Source: an uncultured Clostridia bacterium
GTDB taxonomy: Bacteria; Bacillota; Clostridia; Lachnospirales; Lachnospiraceae
Direction: 5' to 3'
Assembly: GCA_946405675.1 (NCBI GenBank)
Contig: CAMJIC010000105.1
Location: 1-8,470, forward strand
Length of the DNA: 8,470 nt
Shown here: positions 5,335 to 8,470 of the stretch, one piece after another
How the letters are laid out: each line of letters starts with the position of its first letter
How positions within the stretch are numbered: the stretch's first letter is position 1
Position numbers and translations under genes: made by a program
The notes under the pieces: model-generated
Databases searched by the model: none
The model's input: only the letters and a program-made list of their open reading frames with translations
What the model was told of the DNA's origin: nothing

Positions 5335-6821
5335 CAAATATCCTCTTGCGCATCCTCCGGGTCGCCCCCCTGCAGCACGCTGATGTCTGCTGCGATCTCG
5401 ATCTTCTTCACGAAGGCTTCCGCTTCCCCGGCTCCCGCCTGGCGGACCTCAAGCCGCAGAGATGCCTTCTCCGGAATCTCATCCTTCTCGATGGTGAAGA
5501 CATGCTCCGTTGTCCATCCTCCCAGCTGCGCCAGAACCTCTTTCTTTCTGACCGCCAGCAGACGGTATTCCGGAACCATATCCTTATTGCAATAACAGGA
5601 TGCCTCCACCGTTACGGATCCAAACTCATTATTCCATGCCAGGGCACGGGCCGCAACGATCCGGTGCACATCCGCCTGCATTTCCTCAAGATCCTGATAG
5701 AAAAACGAACTGATGTCCTCACCATCCAGTGTCTTTTTTATCATCTGGCAAAGGAGCTTCGAAAAGACCACCGAGCCTTCCCCGTTCAGGTGCTGCCGGT
5801 CTGTATAAAGGGTATCCGGAAAGACCTCCTCACGCCCCTTCCAGTAGCAGAAATTGAGATACGGGCAGCCCGTTTCCTTCGCGAACTCCGTACTGTGGTT
5901 GATGGCTGCCTGAAAGTTCTCCACACCATAGATCTCTGACAGGGAGGAAGGAAGCGTGACCCAGATCACCTGGATTCCCTTTTCCCTGCACATCTCATAC
6001 ATCTTAAGAAGATACTCCCGCTCCCGTGGGTCAATCTGGTCTTCCGAATAAAGGTTCACAGCCGTGTCAAGGCCTCCCTGGGCGGCACTCTTGTCAAACC
6101 AGCAAAACCCGTTCCTCCGGTAGGAGCGCTCCGACTCATCTACCCAGTTTCCTTCCGCCACAGCTTTTTTTGCCCGGTAATTGCTGACCAGCTGGCTGAT
6201 CCCTCTGACATTTCCCCCAAACCGGTACATGGAAAACAGATTCATGTACATATAAGGCCGGAAGCAGTGAATGGCATAGTCCAGCTTGTCCGCAAAAGGC
6301 AGGCAGTCAGCGGCAAGCAGGCTTCCCCGCTCAACAGACCGGTCCGGCTTTTTCAGGAATTTATGCCAGGGAAGCTCCAGGACCACATATTTGGGGCTGA
6401 AATGCTCCAGAAGATCCCGGAGCATGTAGTATCCACCATCGCACTGCCCGCTGGCGGTGGCGCAGTCAAGCACCTCTCCGATCCCCATTTCCTGAGAGAT
6501 CACATCCGGATTGCAGCCATGATAGATCTGGGAGGCTCCGACGCAGATCATATCCACGTCCGCACCCTCTTCGATCAGCTTCTTCCTGTCATATCTGTAA
6601 TAATCCGCAAGCCTCACCTCGTCAAAGCATTGCTGCGCCACATATTCCGCGCTGAATACGACCGCGAGGATGATCACGATCCCAAGCACCCTGTACAGGA
6701 TCCTTCTCCTGCCCCCCGGCCTTGCAGGTTTCATTCCCTGGCTGCCCCGAGCCGCCTCATCAGGCTTTTGCGCACGGCCCAAGGCCTCGTTCCCTTGCGT
6801 TTTTCTGTCAGAACTGCGCAT
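5334..6821 (-). CDS. Membrane-anchored SGNH/DltD-like acyltransferase partner
   Basis: This is a predicted single-pass membrane protein (495 residues) with its catalytic domain outside the cell, in the DltD/AlgJ position of MBOAT systems. A charged cytoplasmic N-terminus precedes a basic RRR and one hydrophobic helix (about 41-62). The SGNH-like domain follows: MICVGASQIYHG (91-102) with candidate nucleophile Ser97, the conserved-looking DCATASGQCDGGYY segment, YVVLELPWHKF, VIWVTLPSS, and TDRQHLNGEG with the D-x-x-H pair Asp341/His344. The triad is therefore complete on paper. About 110 further residues (385-495) look beta-rich and could bind polymer. An upstream in-frame ATG at 6863 exists, but I prefer 6821: GGAGGG is seven bases upstream, and the overlap with the MBOAT gene falls from 56 to 14 bases. 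The 3' end overlaps the ligase start. It probably moves the acyl group from the MBOAT to the final acceptor; a hydrolase or esterase role is the main alternative. Confidence 0.85.
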   Translation of the reverse strand: MRSSDRKTQGNEALGRAQKPDEAARGSQGMKPARPGGRRRILYRVLGIVIILAVVFSAEYVAQQCFDEVRLADYYRYDRKKLIEEGADVDMICVGASQIYHGCNPDVISQEMGIGEVLDCATASGQCDGGYYMLRDLLEHFSPKYVVLELPWHKFLKKPDRSVERGSLLAADCLPFADKLDYAIHCFRPYMYMNLFSMYRFGGNVRGISQLVSNYRAKKAVAEGNWVDESERSYRRNGFCWFDKSAAQGGLDTAVNLYSEDQIDPREREYLLKMYEMCREKGIQVIWVTLPSSLSEIYGVENFQAAINHSTEFAKETGCPYLNFCYWKGREEVFPDTLYTDRQHLNGEGSVVFSKLLCQMIKKTLDGEDISSFFYQDLEEMQADVHRIVAARALAWNNEFGSVTVEASCYCNKDMVPEYRLLAVRKKEVLAQLGGWTTEHVFTIEKDEIPEKASLRLEVRQAGAGEAEAFVKKIEIAADISVLQGGDPEDAQEDI

Positions 6822-8391
6822 ACATAAACCCTCCAACGGATGCATCCCCATGTCCCCCGCCAATCATCAGAAGACAAAGCACGATCCCATATACAATCAT
6901 CCGGAGCGCCATCGGGACATGGATCTCCTTCCCATTCTCCTTCAAAAGATCCACGATCAGAACCACCAGGCCGCCCGCCAGGATGTATTTCAGGTTCGCC
7001 CACGTCCCTGCCCATGAGGCGAGCAAAACACTCTTTGGTGCCCTCAGGAGGGTGGCGTAATTCGGAAATGTCATCATCCGGAGGAAATCAATGGCTGCCC
7101 CGAGGGACGGGCTGCAGTAAAAGACCCTGAGCAGGCTCACCAGCAGGATCGTGCGGATCACCTGGAAAATCCTCCAGGGCAGGCACTTATCATTTATATG
7201 CAGCTTCTGCTTCATCCAGTCATACAAAGGTGCCGCCTGCATGCTGAACACGATGATGGCAAAGTTCAGCCAGCCCCAGACCACAAAGGTCCACCTTGCT
7301 CCGTGCCACAGCCCGGTCAGGGTCCACACGAAGACCATCGCAAAGTAGCTGGGCAGAAGCTTTCCCATGCGAGGCCCGAAAGCGGCCCTTGCCTTGCGCC
7401 CGATCTTCTGCGCCGTCTTACCCATGGAGGCCGGATAGAAGACGTAATCGGAATACCAGTTTCCGAGCGTAATATGCCACCTTTTCCAGTAGTTCTGGAT
7501 CGATACGGCAAAATACGGCTGGCGGAAATTCTCCTCCAGCTCGATCCCGAGGATCTGGCAGAATCCGCACATGATATTCATATATCCCGCAAAATCCGCG
7601 TACAGCTGGATCCCGTAGCCGAGGATCGCGAATACCAGATAAACACCTGTCGTCGCGGAAGGATTCTCCAGAACCATGGTGACAGTAGGCGCAAGCTTAT
7701 CCGCAAGCAGAAGCTTCTGGCAGTACCCATACATCATACGGCTAAGGCCGGACGCCATCCGGTCCCAGTCAAATGCATGGGGCGCGAAAAGCGTCTTGCC
7801 CAGGCGGTCAAACCTGCTGAAGGGTCCCTGGATAATATGGGGAAAAAATGAGACGAAAAGCAGGAATCTGAGGGGGTTCTTCTCAGCGGCATATTTCTTC
7901 CGGCTCACATCGATCACGTAGCCTGCGCAGTTAAAGGTATAGAATGAGATCCCCAGGGGAACGATCATGTTGTCCACAAAGGTTCCCGCCACGCTCCGGG
8001 CTGCCTCAGAAAGGAGCGGCGCGATGGTGGACAGCACCATGGAGCTGTACTTGGTCACCACCCAGATCCCGAAGATCAGGATGCACATCAGGATAAATGC
8101 CCGCCTCTTTCTTTTTTGGGAGGCTTCCCTGCAGGCTGTTTTCCGGGCACGATCATCGCAGGCAGCAGCCATGGCCTTCGCGCGCCCGTTCTCCTTCTCC
8201 ATCCACAGCGCGGCCAGGAAAGCCGCAGCCGCTGTCACCAGCAAAAACGCCAGGGCAGGATAACCCGCCCTGGTATAAAAATACAGGCTGAATACAAGCA
8301 AAAGGATCCACTGTACAGATCCGGGCAAAACAAAATACAGGAATGTCAGCAGGATGCAGAACACTACGAACTGCATGGAGGTAATACTCAT
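6808..8391 (-). CDS. MBOAT-family membrane O-acyltransferase (DltB/AlgI-like)
   Basis: This is a 527-residue polytopic membrane enzyme, longer than typical DltB and close to AlgI. It should take an acyl group from the cytoplasmic carrier and deliver it across the membrane. Hydrophobic helices start at the N-terminus. A highly charged cytoplasmic loop (about 64-98) is followed by the MBOAT core: VPLGISFYTFNCAGYVIDV (144-162), FFPHIIQGPFSRF (182-194), YADFAGYMNIMCG (264-276), NFRQPYFAVSIQNYWKRWHI (288-307, conserved His306) and LTGLWHGARWTFVVWGW (358-374), where His363 is the expected catalytic histidine. The last six residues are F-M-Y-A-Q-F, an F-x-Y-x-x-F motif. It is the first gene of the cluster in this window and overlaps the SGNH gene by 14 bases. 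The ATG at 8391 has only a weak upstream A/G stretch; an ATG at 8376 has no better site. The acyl group and acceptor are not visible from the sequence. Confidence 0.93.
   Translation of the reverse strand: MSITSMQFVVFCILLTFLYFVLPGSVQWILLLVFSLYFYTRAGYPALAFLLVTAAAAFLAALWMEKENGRAKAMAAACDDRARKTACREASQKRKRRAFILMCILIFGIWVVTKYSSMVLSTIAPLLSEAARSVAGTFVDNMIVPLGISFYTFNCAGYVIDVSRKKYAAEKNPLRFLLFVSFFPHIIQGPFSRFDRLGKTLFAPHAFDWDRMASGLSRMMYGYCQKLLLADKLAPTVTMVLENPSATTGVYLVFAILGYGIQLYADFAGYMNIMCGFCQILGIELEENFRQPYFAVSIQNYWKRWHITLGNWYSDYVFYPASMGKTAQKIGRKARAAFGPRMGKLLPSYFAMVFVWTLTGLWHGARWTFVVWGWLNFAIIVFSMQAAPLYDWMKQKLHINDKCLPWRIFQVIRTILLVSLLRVFYCSPSLGAAIDFLRMMTFPNYATLLRAPKSVLLASWAGTWANLKYILAGGLVVLIVDLLKENGKEIHVPMALRMIVYGIVLCLLMIGGGHGDASVGGFMYAQF
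6829..6834 (-). promoter_or_regulatory. Ribosome binding site of the SGNH gene, inside the MBOAT 3' end
   Basis: GGAGGG on the minus strand lies seven bases before the ATG at 6821. It doubles as the codons for Gly-Gly near the MBOAT C-terminus (GGFMYAQF). This decides the SGNH start and makes translational coupling of the two genes very likely. Confidence 0.8.
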
Positions 8392-8470
8392 AATCTTTTA
8401 CTTATAAATGCCTTTCCTTCACAACAATAAAACTTTCGATATATGCTCCTTGCTTATATCGCTATCCATA
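8392..8470 (-). other. Short region upstream of the MBOAT gene; possible tail of another gene
   Basis: These 79 bases are AT-richer than the genes. On the minus strand one frame is open from the window edge to a TGA at 8421-8419 (ending SKVLLL), which could be the last 16 codons of an upstream gene or chance. TATAAG at about 8412-8407 could be a -10 box, but no good -35 box sits 17 bp away. I see no terminator or clear promoter, so the operon may begin outside the window. Confidence 0.25.

Noticed and set aside
6819..6863. SGNH gene start at the upstream ATG (6863)
   Set aside because: It has no clear ribosome binding site and would need a 56-base overlap with the MBOAT gene; the ATG at 6821 has GGAGGG at the right distance.
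3667..8391. Calling the cluster a standard dltABCD operon
   Set aside because: The ligase lacks the amino-acid A4 signature, the MBOAT is AlgI-sized, and the SGNH protein and carrier motif differ, so dlt gene names would overstate what is seen.

Overview
The window looks like chromosomal DNA of a Gram-positive anaerobe, most likely a Lachnospiraceae-type Clostridium relative. The reasons are GC-rich codons with ATC/CGG preference, strong GGAGG-type ribosome binding sites, Firmicutes-type envelope genes, and large palindromic intergenic repeats of a kind I associate with that family. The placement is inference. Every gene I can support reads on the minus strand, so transcription runs from high to low coordinates.

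Right part (about 1620-8391): a five-gene cluster laid out like a dlt operon but with different parts. In transcription order it encodes an MBOAT membrane acyltransferase (8391-6808), a membrane-anchored SGNH/DltD-like protein (6821-5334), an ANL-family acid:AMP ligase (5334-3667), a small acyl carrier protein (3502-3263) and a CDP-glycerol glycerophosphotransferase family enzyme (3044-1620). The first three overlap or abut and are probably translationally coupled. The last two are separated by palindromic repeats but stay collinear. The likely working model is this: the ligase activates a carboxylic acid and loads it on the carrier; the MBOAT passes the acyl group across the membrane, perhaps via the tyrosine of its C-terminal F-x-Y-x-x-F motif; the SGNH protein transfers it to an envelope polymer; and the TagF/TagB-like enzyme may build or modify that polymer with glycerol phosphate. 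The ligase lacks the DltA-type amino-acid signature, so the acyl group is probably not D-alanine. This cluster is the best candidate here for an under-described system.

Left part (1-1459): a LysR-type regulator (1406-474) with a near-consensus promoter and a palindrome over its ribosome binding site. It is followed 64 bases later by the 5' part of an SsuC/TauC-type ABC permease that runs off the window at base 1.

Non-coding structure: 1407-1619 holds a promoter, a start-site palindrome, a 38-bp near-perfect palindrome and a 45-nt compound hairpin. A 146-bp imperfect palindrome (3113-3258) and a 32-bp perfect inverted repeat (3545-3576) flank the carrier gene and share an end motif. A 33-bp in-frame minisatellite (4849-5013) lies inside the ligase gene. 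I saw no rRNA, tRNA, CRISPR array or transposase gene.
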